A DNA stretch of 64,000 nt from JANQMY01 sp965227095 (GTDB lineage Bacteria > Pseudomonadota > Alphaproteobacteria > JANQMY01), in NCBI GenBank assembly GCA_965227095.1, contig CBDDFL010000002.1, positions 992,001 to 1,056,000 on the forward strand. The letters are read 5' to 3'. How positions within the stretch are numbered: the stretch's first letter is position 1; each line of letters begins with the position of its first letter. The notes under the pieces were generated by a model. It worked only from the letters and a program-made list of their open reading frames with translations, had not been told where the DNA came from and made no database searches. Positions 1 to 8,189 of this stretch are shown in pieces. The translations under genes and the position numbers were made by a program.

Positions 1-1728
1 GTTGCGCGAAACCGACTGCAATTGGTGACGGGTCTCAATGATTCCGTCGATTGTGGGGACGACCTTCGGCGAGACTGCGCCATTCTTTGCGGGTTTTCCG
101 ATTTGGAACTTTTTGACAAAGTATTGGATGGTTCAATCGCGGAAGCCCGTCAACATTGGCTCAACATTGTGTCGCCTCCGACAGATTCCTCGCGTCGAGC
201 CACGACCATATCCATGGAAGAAGCCAATCTCGCGCGTCTCGAAGAGATCGGATTTACGGATGGGCGCGCCGTCGCATCCACTATTGATGGATGGGTGTCC
301 GCTCAACAAGGGGAAGGAAATGACCACCGCCGCTATTTGTCCGAGATCACGCCCGGATTCCTGACAGAGATTGGGCGTACTCAGGGGCCAGATAGAGCCA
401 TCGAATTGGTCGATGCCATTTTAGGAAAACTACCGAGCGAATATCGTCCACTGGAGCAGTTGGCATCAGATTCTCGTCTCGCTGACGCATTGGTCGACTT
501 TGCAGGCAACACACCGGTTTTCGCGGAGCAGGCACTCGCCAACGAGATCATACTTGAGGAGATGTTTGATCCGGATTTCGAGATTCCGGCAAATCCGGAC
601 GCGTGGATAACAAAGTTTCCGGCACCGACATCGAAAAAAGGTTGCGATAAAGCATTTGTCGATCGGATGCACAATTGGCTTTCTGAAAACGAAACGAGGC
701 TCTGCTTTAGAGCTTTGTCGCAAGATATTCCGGCGGAAGAGCATAGCCTGTATTTAACTGCGTTCGCGGAAACGGCTGTTCAGGCGGTGTATGACGGAGT
801 GTCTGCAGAGTTTGACGACAGAATTGCCGAGACAGGCGGCGCCATCGCATTGATTGCATCAGGTGATTTTGGGGCCACATCGCTGAAGACCAAGTCACCG
901 CTCGACCTGGCATTTGTGTTCGATGGCGGAAATAGCAAAGCGGGCGACGAAAAGGTTGCAACCCTATACTGTGATTTCGCTGCGCGGATGACCGAGGTCT
1001 TGGAATCGACTGGGGCGGACAAGTCTGAGCCGATGTTTTCGATCGATCCGCGATCCCGACCGGGCGGTGCCACGGGCGATGCAGCATGTGCTATTCCCGT
1101 TTATCTGAATTTTTATTCACAGGATGCGCGTCCTGAAGAACATCTGGCTCTGACCAGAGCGCGGTTGATCTGTGGCCCACTGGGGATTCGCCAGCGGTTG
1201 GAAGCATCTATCACCGAATGCGTGACGCAACCTCGCAAAGCGGAACGGCTTATGATTGAGGCGGACAAGGCTCATATGCGGGTCCAGAAACAAAATCCGC
1301 CTGAATCAATTTGGGACGTGGATCGTATTCGGGGTGGCCTTGCGGATTTGGATTTCATCGCTGAAGTGCTGCAAGTACGCAATGGTGCCGAAAATCCGTA
1401 TGTGATGGCTCAATCAACACCGGATGCTTTTTCCGCCCTCTCTCGGGCAGGATGTTTGGACCCGGATACGGCAACCGATCTGATCGAGAGCCATCTTTTC
1501 TGGACGCGTTTACGGACGATCCTCGCATTGTCAGACGGCTTTGATATGTCGTCACAACGCCCAAGACAACGACTGGGTATGATGATTGCCGCAGCGGCCG
1601 GCGTCACCAATTTCGGCTCTGTCGAGCCGCTCATTCAAGGCCATGCGGAGCGTGTGACGGCGCATTATAGAAAACTGGTTCTTGGCGACGAGAATGCGTC
1701 GCCCATCAACGCCGCAATTGCTGTTTAG
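1..1728 (+). CDS. glnE: Glutamine synthetase adenylyltransferase, C-terminal part (gene enters from the left)
   Basis: The frame is open from base 1, so the start lies outside the window. GlnE adds AMP to, and removes it from, glutamine synthetase in response to PII. The visible part of roughly 570 residues equals the end of the first half plus the whole C-terminal adenylyltransferase half of the usual 950-1000 residue protein. The nucleotidyltransferase region (about 850-925) reads KSPLDLAFVFD where the family normally has SDLDLxxxxD, so the first metal-binding Asp is replaced by Pro and the preceding GKxGG is degraded. The later family block RGGLADLDFIAEVLQ is intact (about 1333-1378). The identification is good. 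Whether the C-terminal active site works is doubtful. The stop overlaps the convergent DUF4169 gene by 4 bases. Confidence 0.85.
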   Translation, partial: VARNRLQLVTGLNDSVDCGDDLRRDCAILCGFSDLELFDKVLDGSIAEARQHWLNIVSPPTDSSRRATTISMEEANLARLEEIGFTDGRAVASTIDGWVSAQQGEGNDHRRYLSEITPGFLTEIGRTQGPDRAIELVDAILGKLPSEYRPLEQLASDSRLADALVDFAGNTPVFAEQALANEIILEEMFDPDFEIPANPDAWITKFPAPTSKKGCDKAFVDRMHNWLSENETRLCFRALSQDIPAEEHSLYLTAFAETAVQAVYDGVSAEFDDRIAETGGAIALIASGDFGATSLKTKSPLDLAFVFDGGNSKAGDEKVATLYCDFAARMTEVLESTGADKSEPMFSIDPRSRPGGATGDAACAIPVYLNFYSQDARPEEHLALTRARLICGPLGIRQRLEASITECVTQPRKAERLMIEADKAHMRVQKQNPPESIWDVDRIRGGLADLDFIAEVLQVRNGAENPYVMAQSTPDAFSALSRAGCLDPDTATDLIESHLFWTRLRTILALSDGFDMSSQRPRQRLGMMIAAAAGVTNFGSVEPLIQGHAERVTAHYRKLVLGDENASPINAAIAV

Positions 1729-1928
1729 CCATCAGGTTCTGTTTCGCCATCCTTTTTTAAACGATGCTGATCCAGTAATTCTGCTTGGCGGTGATTAAAC
1801 GTTTCGGTCTTTTTGCGTTGTGATTTCGGCTGGCCGTATTTTGCCCGGTTCGTTTCGGCAGTCGCTTTCTTTGCGATACGGTTCTTCTGTTTGCGAACTT
1901 TATTGAGATTGATCACCTTGTCGGTCAT
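1725..1928 (-). CDS. DUF4169 family small protein
   Basis: A 67-residue, very Lys/Arg-rich protein beginning MTDKVINLNKVRKQKN, with NRAKYGQPKSQR in the middle. This matches the alphaproteobacterial DUF4169 family in length, the opening VINLNKVRK and the NRAKYG block. A longer in-frame start at 2003 would add 25 residues that do not resemble the family, so the ATG at 1926-1928 is preferred. It overlaps the end of the upstream RHH gene by 29 bases, which suggests coupled translation. No molecular function is established for the family. Confidence 0.75.
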   Translation of the reverse strand: MTDKVINLNKVRKQKNRIAKKATAETNRAKYGQPKSQRKKTETFNHRQAELLDQHRLKKDGETEPDG

Positions 1929-2193
1929 GTCCGCTGCCCTTTGTTTGGTCTTTGTAGAAAGCCAAGATGTACACACGGATTGCACTCGACAATCCAGACA
2001 CATTTGCGACGTCTCCGTCAGCCTGCCCTGAAAAACGGGTTGCGTCTATGTTTTGTACCAATTGGCTGATGGATAGTGATTTCTCTCTTGAGATCTCCTT
2101 CAGGCTTTCCCAAAAGTCTTCTTCCAAAGAGATGCTGGTCCGGTGGCCGGAAATTGTGATGGATCTTTTTATTTGCCGGGAAGATGCCACCAC
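1900..2193 (-). CDS. Ribbon-helix-helix domain protein (RHH_4 type)
   Basis: 97 residues. The core KRSITISGHRTSISLEEDFW, followed by SLKEISREKSLSISQLV and SSAIRVYIL, is the pattern of the alphaproteobacterial RHH_4 domain, a putative small DNA-binding fold. The start is GTG at 2193 (or the adjacent GTG at 2190), with AAGG about 8 bases upstream. It begins 9 bases after the fumC stop on the same strand and overlaps DUF4169, so the three genes look like one transcript. The C-terminal tail after YKDQTKG is not conserved in the family as I know it. Its target is unknown. Confidence 0.75.
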   Translation of the reverse strand: MVASSRQIKRSITISGHRTSISLEEDFWESLKEISREKSLSISQLVQNIDATRFSGQADGDVANVSGLSSAIRVYILAFYKDQTKGSGHDRQGDQSQ

Positions 2194-2202
2194 AAGGTCG
2201 CC

Positions 2203-3603
2203 TTACGACGGGCCGATCATCTGTTCTGGCCGGACGATCTGATCAAATTCTTGCTCTGTTACAAATCCAAGATTGATCGCTTCTTCTCGCAAGGTTGTGC
2301 CATTGGCGTGTGCGGTTTTGGCTACTTTTGTGGCGTTGTCATACCCAATTTTTGGTGCGAGGGCGGTCACGAGCATAAGCGAGCGTTCCATTAATTCTTG
2401 GATCTTTCCGCGATTAGGTTCGATGCCGACAACGCAATTGTCCGCGAAACTGACGGATGCATCCGCGATCAATCGGATGGACTGCAGCAGATTGTAGATC
2501 AGTACCGGCTTAAACACATTGAGCTCCATGTGTCCCTGAGTACCGGCAAGGGAAACTGTTGTGTGATTGCCGATCACCTGCGCGCAAACCATTGTCATCG
2601 CTTCGCACTGTGTCGGGTTCACTTTGCCCGGCATGATCGACGAACCGGGTTCATTCTCCGGCAACGCCAATTCTCCCAGACCGGATCTGGGGCCGGACCC
2701 AAGCAGCCTTATGTCGTTGGCGATCTTAAACAAGCTGGCAGCAACCGTATTCATTACGCCGGACGCTTCTACGATGGCATCGTGCGCTGCCAAAGCTTCA
2801 AACTTGTTTGGTGCGGTCACAAATGGCAGACCGGTCATTTTGGCAACATTCTCGGCGAACTGCTCGGCGAATCCTACTTTGGCATTGAGGCCGGTTCCAA
2901 CAGCCGTGCCTCCCTGAGCGAGTGGGTAAAGTCGTGGCAAGCATTCTTTGACGCGGGTAATGGCGTGTTCCAGCTGCGCGGCATATCCGGAAAATTCTTG
3001 TCCAAGCGTCAGGGGGGTTGCGTCTTGTAAATGAGTGCGGCCGATCTTGATAATGTCCTTCCACTCATCGGCTTTTTTACTGACGGTTTCATGTAAATGG
3101 CTAAGTGCTGGTAGTAACCGGTGATGGATTTCTTCCACCGCGCTGATATGCATCGCCGTTGGAAATGTGTCGTTGGACGACTGGCTTCTGTTCACATGAT
3201 CGTTCGGGTGGACCGGCGATTTTGATCCGATTTCTCCACCCAATATCTCGATCGCACGGTTTGCGATCACCTCGTTTGAGTTCATGTTGGATTGGGTGCC
3301 AGACCCGGTCTGCCAGACGACCAATGGAAAATTGTCGTCGAATTTGCCCTCCATAACTTCGGTCGCTGCCTTGACGATGGCATCGCCAATTTCCTTTTCC
3401 AGGTTCCCAAGAGACATATTTGCCTCTGCAGCGGCCCGTTTGATGACGCCAAGACCCCGCACCAAAGAGGGGGGCATCGTTTCGATGCCGATTTTAAAGT
3501 TTTTTAGCGATCGCTGAGTTTGAGCGCCCCAATATTTTTCGGATGGCACCTCCAAGGGGCCAAAAGAATCTGTTTCGGTTCGAGTTTCTTGGGAACTGGT
3601 CAT
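2203..3603 (-). CDS. fumC: Class II fumarate hydratase
   Basis: 466 residues, the usual class II length. The enzyme interconverts fumarate and malate in the citric acid cycle without an iron-sulfur cluster. The superfamily signature GSSIMPGKVNPTQ and the motifs SSNDTFPTAMH and GRTHLQDATP, which line the active site, are all present. The protein ends PEQMIGPS. It is co-oriented with the RHH and DUF4169 genes 9 bases downstream and lies 71 bases below the PaaI-like gene, probably one leftward operon. Confidence 0.96.
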   Translation of the reverse strand: MTSSQETRTETDSFGPLEVPSEKYWGAQTQRSLKNFKIGIETMPPSLVRGLGVIKRAAAEANMSLGNLEKEIGDAIVKAATEVMEGKFDDNFPLVVWQTGSGTQSNMNSNEVIANRAIEILGGEIGSKSPVHPNDHVNRSQSSNDTFPTAMHISAVEEIHHRLLPALSHLHETVSKKADEWKDIIKIGRTHLQDATPLTLGQEFSGYAAQLEHAITRVKECLPRLYPLAQGGTAVGTGLNAKVGFAEQFAENVAKMTGLPFVTAPNKFEALAAHDAIVEASGVMNTVAASLFKIANDIRLLGSGPRSGLGELALPENEPGSSIMPGKVNPTQCEAMTMVCAQVIGNHTTVSLAGTQGHMELNVFKPVLIYNLLQSIRLIADASVSFADNCVVGIEPNRGKIQELMERSLMLVTALAPKIGYDNATKVAKTAHANGTTLREEAINLGFVTEQEFDQIVRPEQMIGPS

Positions 3604-3674
3604 GTGAACGTCTCTGCTGGTCTTTGTATCGGCAAGGGATTTAGCACCGTGAGGCGTCAGGTGCCAAGATGCGG

Positions 3675-4157
3675 CTACTTATTTTGCGGTCGAGGTCGAA
3701 CTAAGCAGGTCGCAGTGGCGGTCACCGCCGGTTCGCCTTTGTCGTTAAACAACGTCCCTTCCAAAAAGGCAACGGACTTGCCTAGGCGGACTACGCGACC
3801 TTCGGCCTCGACTAGGCCGGGTTTGACGGATTTTATGTAATTGGCCTTGATTTCGAGAGATGGCGCGAGAATTGTAAGTCCCGATTTAACGATCACGGCG
3901 ACGGTCATCACCTCGTCTAGGGCTGCGACAAGGAATCCGCCTTGCACCGAACCCATTGGGTTCTCGAAACGATCATCCAGCATGAATGTCGCCTTGACTG
4001 TACCGGCAGCGATATTCGATTCAATCAGCGAAAAACCTAACAGTTGCGTGCCTTTCGAGCCCTTGCTTTTCGCGAAAATTTCCAGAATACGATCGTCGGT
4101 TAGTTGGTCAGACACAGTTTTTACCCTTGAAAGCGTGGTTGGTTTAGTGTTTGTCAT
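3675..4157 (-). CDS. PaaI-type hotdog-fold thioesterase
   Basis: About 160 residues. The segment NPMGSVQGGFLVAALDEVMT is the PaaI/4HBT hotdog motif, in which the conserved catalytic-loop region around the G and the helix Asp/Glu are recognisable. Such proteins hydrolyse acyl-CoA thioesters, and the substrate cannot be read from the sequence. I prefer the ATG at 4155-4157 (MTNTKPTT). An in-frame ATG at 4181 would leave only 8 bases to the divergent CoA-transferase start. Neither start has a well-spaced ribosome-binding site. It may be cotranscribed with fumC downstream. Confidence 0.75.
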   Translation of the reverse strand: MTNTKPTTLSRVKTVSDQLTDDRILEIFAKSKGSKGTQLLGFSLIESNIAAGTVKATFMLDDRFENPMGSVQGGFLVAALDEVMTVAVIVKSGLTILAPSLEIKANYIKSVKPGLVEAEGRVVRLGKSVAFLEGTLFNDKGEPAVTATATCLVRPRPQNK

Positions 4158-4188
4158 CTCCAAATAATCGGATCGGATCAAACAAACA

Positions 4189-5397
4189 ATGTCTTCAGAT
4201 CAGACTTCTATTTTGTCAGGAATGCGTGTTTTGGACCTGACATCGGTTTTGTTAGGGCCTTATTGCACACAAATTCTAGGCGATCTTGGCGCTGACGTAA
4301 TTAAGGTTGAGCCACCGCAAGGCGATTTGATCCGCTGGGGTGGGAAAGCGCCAAAGACCAAAGGCCTTGGTCCGATTTATATGAATGTGAATCGAAACAA
4401 GCGCTCCATCTGCCTTGACCTGAAAGATGATGACGCCAAACAGGTGCTTCGTGACCTTGTTCAGACGGCAGATGTTTTTATCCATAATGTGCGTGCTGCT
4501 GGGATTGAGCGTTTGGGTTTCTGGTACGATCAAGTGCGGGAGATAAAACCTGACATTGTTTACGTGCATTGTGCTGGTTATGGCGCCGGCGGTGCCTATG
4601 AAGGGCGACAGGCATATGATGATTTAGTGCAGGCTGCAACGGGTACAGCGACGCTGTTATCACGATTTGATGGTAACACTGAACCTCGTTATCTACCGTC
4701 TTTGGTGGCCGACAAAAGCACGGGTTTGCATGCCGCCTATGCAACACTTGCCGGTATCATTCATAAATTGCGGACAGGCGAAGGCCAATTCATCGAGGTT
4801 CCGATGATGGAAAGCTTTACGTCATTCACAATGCTGGAACACCTTTTTGGCGCCACATTCGTGCCGCCGACCGGTAACATCGGATATCGCCGGGTTTTGA
4901 ATCCCAACCGGCGCCCCTACAAAACGAAAGACGGTTATCTCGGTATTGTTCCGTACTCGGACGCCCAGTGGGAAGAATTTTTTAGGTTAGGTGGGCGCAA
5001 TGGTGTGTTTGACGATCCGAAATTCGCGACTTTTGAAGCCCGAACGAAAAACATCCAAGCTTTGTACGCGCTAATTGAAGAGGTTTCGTCCACGAAGACC
5101 ACGGACGAATGGGTTGATTTGTTGGCCAAAGCCAATATCCCAGCCATGAAGGTTACAGATCTGGACGACATTATTGACGATGAACATTTGACAAGCGTCG
5201 ACTTTTTTCAGCGGAAACAACATCCGACCGAAGGCGAGTATTTGTCGATGAAGCATCCGGTATCTTTTGAGAAAGCAGAAACGCCAGTCCGCCATCACCC
5301 ACCAGCAATCGGTGCAAATAGCCGCGAGATTTTGGAAGAACTTGGCTATACGGAAGAAAAGATTTCAAAGGTAATGGGCGCGAAACACCAAGAATAA
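4189..5397 (+). CDS. CaiB/BaiF family CoA-transferase (class III)
   Basis: 402 residues. The N-terminus MRVLDLTSVLLGPYCTQILGD, then LGADVIKVEPPQGD, is the class III CoA-transferase nucleotide/CoA-binding start. YDDLVQAATG carries the catalytic Asp that forms the acyl-anhydride intermediate, and NRNKRSICLDLK is the usual block near residue 70. It moves CoA between carboxylic acids, and the specific acids are not identifiable. It is divergent from the PaaI-like thioesterase, so the two may share a pathway of acyl-CoA handling (inference). The stop is 12 bases from the convergent sspB stop. Confidence 0.88.
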   Translation: MSSDQTSILSGMRVLDLTSVLLGPYCTQILGDLGADVIKVEPPQGDLIRWGGKAPKTKGLGPIYMNVNRNKRSICLDLKDDDAKQVLRDLVQTADVFIHNVRAAGIERLGFWYDQVREIKPDIVYVHCAGYGAGGAYEGRQAYDDLVQAATGTATLLSRFDGNTEPRYLPSLVADKSTGLHAAYATLAGIIHKLRTGEGQFIEVPMMESFTSFTMLEHLFGATFVPPTGNIGYRRVLNPNRRPYKTKDGYLGIVPYSDAQWEEFFRLGGRNGVFDDPKFATFEARTKNIQALYALIEEVSSTKTTDEWVDLLAKANIPAMKVTDLDDIIDDEHLTSVDFFQRKQHPTEGEYLSMKHPVSFEKAETPVRHHPPAIGANSREILEELGYTEEKISKVMGAKHQE

Positions 5398-5409
5398 GTT
5401 CTAAGTCGG

Positions 5410-5928
5410 CTACTGCTTCTTGCGGAATGCGTCCAAACTGACAACTTCACCGGTTTTTTCGGTTTCTTCGTCAGATTTATCGTTTTCCGCATCTGCATCT
5501 TGTGATGTGGGTAACGGTATGTTGGTGCCAATGTCCATGGGCGGTTGGGCGGTTGGTTGCTGTTCGCCATCACCCTCTAGGTTGAATTGCAGCCCGAACT
5601 GAACACTTGGGTCGAAAAAGCCACTTACGGCGGCGAAGGGGACGACCAACATTTCGGGAACTTTGTTGAACCGCAGACCAACGCGAAATTCTGTCTCAGT
5701 GACTTCCAGTCCCCAGAATTGATGTTGAAGAACAATTGTCATTTCTTCGGGATATTGGCTTTTAAGCGCCGGCGAGATTTGCACCCCATCAAACGTGGTG
5801 TCGAACGAGATGTAAAAATGATGTTCTCCGGGCAAACCTTCTGATGCCGCGTGTTCAAGCGCGCTTCTGACAACACCTCGCAGAGCGTCTTGCGCAAGTA
5901 GATCATAGCGCATTTGGTCGGTTGTCAT
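5410..5928 (-). CDS. sspB: SspB, ClpXP adaptor for ssrA-tagged proteins (alphaproteobacterial type)
   Basis: 172 residues. The folded N-terminal domain (HHFYISFDT, HQFWGLEV, LRFNKVPE, VPFAAVSGFFDP) is the alphaproteobacterial SspB pattern. A flexible Gln/Pro/Asp-rich linker follows, and the protein ends GEVVSLDAFRKKQ, a typical ClpX-tethering tail. SspB holds ssrA-tagged proteins and delivers them to ClpXP. It starts about 85 bases after the end of the tmRNA gene in the same direction, so the tag gene and the tag reader are neighbours and could be partly cotranscribed. Confidence 0.9.
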   Translation of the reverse strand: MTTDQMRYDLLAQDALRGVVRSALEHAASEGLPGEHHFYISFDTTFDGVQISPALKSQYPEEMTIVLQHQFWGLEVTETEFRVGLRFNKVPEMLVVPFAAVSGFFDPSVQFGLQFNLEGDGEQQPTAQPPMDIGTNIPLPTSQDADAENDKSDEETEKTGEVVSLDAFRKKQ

Positions 5929-6014
5929 TTAATGCCCCATAAAGATTCGAGTCATTTCGTATCCGCTTTTCCAACAGTACGAACCACAGCCGAAGAGTCA
6001 AACGTCTTCGCCCA

Positions 6015-6297
6015 TTTTAAAGTGAGGGGCTTCTGTTGCCCGGCGCCCCTCAAGCCGCGCTTACCTATAATTAGGCAGCGAGCGCCATTTCGTTATCATT
6101 GGCACTTGTAAAGATGGTCCGATATCGGTGGTACCATGCCGAGCAAAAGATACACCTTTAGACGCTCGTCGATCCTATTTCGCCCCCAAAAGACCTTTAA
6201 CCAAAGCTAAGGTGAAATGGTGGAGGCGCCGGGTACCGCCCCCGGGTCCGATACGCTTATTACGTGCTCGTTTATCGCCATAGCCGGTGCGACCGGC
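6015..6297 (-). ncRNA. ssrA: tmRNA, circularly permuted two-piece form
   Basis: Read on the minus strand. The acceptor piece comes first and ends CGCCTCC-A-CCA (6228 down to 6218). The coding piece begins GGGGGCG (6187 down to 6181), and the two 7-mers pair as the acceptor stem with one G-U. The coding piece continues with GAAATAGGATCGACGAGCG, a tmRNA 5' hallmark. The resume frame at 6103 to 6071 encodes ANDNEMALAA followed by TAA. About 30 bases between the pieces are removed on maturation. A strong stem (6023-6030 with 6045-6052) marks the 3' end. The outer limits are estimates. The RNA rescues stalled ribosomes and tags the product for proteolysis. Confidence 0.93.
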
Positions 6298-6303
6298 ACT
6301 CTT

Positions 6304-6332
6304 ATTATAGTGTTTCTAAAGGGTTAATTAAA
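6304..6332 (-). promoter_or_regulatory. Probable ssrA promoter
   Basis: On the minus strand a perfect TATAAT (6309 to 6304) lies about 7 bases before the first stem of the acceptor piece, with TTTAAT at 6332-6327 as a weak -35 and a 17-base gap. The -10 is clear and the -35 is not. Confidence 0.55.
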
Positions 6333-6413
6333 CCCTTCTTGGCGGGTACATCGCCTCTGCGAACTCTGTTACATTATAAAGGAGAATCCCCGAAAAGGCG
6401 TCCACAACAAGCA

Positions 6414-7208
6414 ATGAAACAATATCTCGACCTTATGCAACACGTTCTTGACAGTGGTGCGGTCAAAGGTGACCGGACGGGAACGGGTACGCGCAGTGTT
6501 TTTGGGCATCAGATGCGATTTAATCTCTCAGATGGTTTCCCCTTGGTGACCACCAAAAGATTGCACCTTAAGTCGATCATTCACGAACTGCTTTGGTTCT
6601 TAAAGGGCGACACGAATGTCAAATATTTGCAAGAAAACGGTGTGTCGATTTGGGATGAATGGGCCGACGAACAGGGGGAACTAGGACCTGTGTATGGCGC
6701 CCAATGGCGTTCATGGCCGTCGCCCGACGGAACATCAATCGATCAAATTGAAAATTTGATTTCAGACATAAAAGAAACTCCCGATTCCCGTCGTTTGCTT
6801 GTGTGCGCTTGGAATGTCGCGGACATCGACAAAATGGCATTGGCTCCCTGTCACTGCCTTTTTCAGTTCTATGTGGCTGACGGAAAACTCTCCTGCCAAC
6901 TCTACCAACGAAGCGCCGATATTTTTTTAGGCGTACCGTTTAATATTGCGTCTTATGCATTGTTGACGCTTATGGTCGCCCAAGTGACGGACTTAGAGCC
7001 AGGTGAGTTCATACATACATTTGGCGACGCACATCTTTATTCAAACCATCTGGAGCAAGCTCGACGGCAGTTAGAGCGAGATCCGCATCCTCTCCCGCGT
7101 ATGAAAATCAATCCGAATGTTCGAGATTTGTTTGCCTTTACTTTTGAGGATTTCGAACTGGAGGGATATGTCGCCCATCCTCACATCAAGGCGCCCGTGG
7201 CGGTCTAG
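6414..7208 (+). CDS. thyA: Thymidylate synthase
   Basis: From the ATG at 6414 the protein is 264 residues, exactly the E. coli-type length, and begins MKQYLDLMQHVLD. It makes dTMP from dUMP using methylene-tetrahydrofolate. The motif PCHCLFQFYV carries the nucleophilic Cys, and RSADIFLGVPFNIASYALL and IHTFGDAHLY are family blocks. A longer upstream frame to 6264 would run into the divergent tmRNA gene and adds unrelated sequence. The nearest ribosome-binding-like sequences (AAGGAG at 6379, AAAAGG near 6394) are rather far from this start. folA follows after 12 bases. Confidence 0.95.
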   Translation: MKQYLDLMQHVLDSGAVKGDRTGTGTRSVFGHQMRFNLSDGFPLVTTKRLHLKSIIHELLWFLKGDTNVKYLQENGVSIWDEWADEQGELGPVYGAQWRSWPSPDGTSIDQIENLISDIKETPDSRRLLVCAWNVADIDKMALAPCHCLFQFYVADGKLSCQLYQRSADIFLGVPFNIASYALLTLMVAQVTDLEPGEFIHTFGDAHLYSNHLEQARRQLERDPHPLPRMKINPNVRDLFAFTFEDFELEGYVAHPHIKAPVAV

Positions 7209-7220
7209 AGACATGTCGGC

Positions 7221-7712
7221 ATGCGCTTATCTTTAATTCTCGCGAAGTCCCGCAATCATGTGATTGGAGACAAAGGGCAGATCCCATGGCGATTGCCAAA
7301 CGATATGAAGTTCTTTCGCCGCGTGACGATGGGAAAGCCCATCATCATGGGACGTAAGACGTTTGAATCTATCGGCAAACCGTTGCCAGGCCGTCAGAAC
7401 ATCGTGATCACTGGTGATGCAACTTATGTTGCGCCTGATGGTGTTGTGGTCGTGACCGATCTTGATAGCGCCCTGTGGGCCGCAGCAAATGTTGACGAGG
7501 TGATGATCATTGGAGGGGCGCAGATTTACCGGTTGGCACTGCCAACGGCGGACAGGATTTATCTCACCGAGATAGATGCAGATATCGACGGAGATACTAA
7601 GTTTGAATTTGAGCTAGGAGATTCGTTTGAAGAAACATCTCGCGAGGAATATCCGTCAGATGCAAAACACGCTTATCCTTACAGTTTTGTTGTGTTGGAT
7701 CGTCGGACGTAA
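7221..7712 (+). CDS. folA: Dihydrofolate reductase
   Basis: 163 residues, normal for bacterial DHFR. It regenerates tetrahydrofolate from the dihydrofolate made by ThyA, its operon partner 12 bases upstream. Visible motifs are NHVIGDKGQIPWRLPNDMKF (substrate loop with the catalytic Asp), GRKTFESIGKPLPGR (cofactor binding) and EVMIIGGAQIY. Nothing is abnormal. Confidence 0.95.
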   Translation: MRLSLILAKSRNHVIGDKGQIPWRLPNDMKFFRRVTMGKPIIMGRKTFESIGKPLPGRQNIVITGDATYVAPDGVVVVTDLDSALWAAANVDEVMIIGGAQIYRLALPTADRIYLTEIDADIDGDTKFEFELGDSFEETSREEYPSDAKHAYPYSFVVLDRRT

Positions 7713-7729
7713 GTCGTAGGAATTGCCCC

Positions 7730-8131
7730 ATGAAGCGAAACTCAGAATTTTTCCGCGGTTTGGTGGCATTGATCGTCGGCGTACTCTTCTCCTATGCGGT
7801 TCAATCGGCAAGTGAAAACGAACTGGTTGGCGGGGCGTTTGGAAACACAATTTCTATCGTAAATGCTTCCGGTCAGGAAACACTGGTTTGGCTAAACGAA
7901 GACGGAACGTATGAGAGTAAGCTGCCGGATGGGCGCTCTCATAAAGGGGTTTGGTCGCTGGAGGGCGATTTAATCTGCTTTAAAGTGACAGAACCAAAGA
8001 AAGCTGCCGAGGGGCCACCAATCTGCGGATCTCTCATCGCCAATCGCCAGCCAGGCGATCAATGGGAATCTATGGTCGCCGACGGATCCGTCGTCACAGT
8101 GACACTCCGAAAAGGGATTGTCGGAAAATAA
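7730..8131 (+). CDS. Small secreted protein of unknown function
   Basis: 133 residues, not recognised. An N-terminal hydrophobic stretch (about residues 9-26, ending near SASENE) looks like a signal peptide, so the mature part of roughly 105 residues should be periplasmic. It contains a short repeat-like beta pattern (YESKLPDGRSHKGVWSLEGD LICF) reminiscent of small outer-surface or inhibitor-like beta proteins, and two Cys that could form a disulfide. It follows folA by 17 bases on the same strand. No function is assigned. Confidence 0.6.
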   Translation: MKRNSEFFRGLVALIVGVLFSYAVQSASENELVGGAFGNTISIVNASGQETLVWLNEDGTYESKLPDGRSHKGVWSLEGDLICFKVTEPKKAAEGPPICGSLIANRQPGDQWESMVADGSVVTVTLRKGIVGK

Positions 8132-8189
8132 GGGGAACTTGCGGTGTGCCCCCTTGTTCCGCCATTTTGAAACTTAGGGCACTGTTCAG

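Noticed and set aside
6264..6413. N-terminal extension of thyA to 6264
   Set aside because: It adds 50 residues unlike any thymidylate synthase and overlaps the divergent tmRNA acceptor piece. The start at 6414 gives the exact family length.
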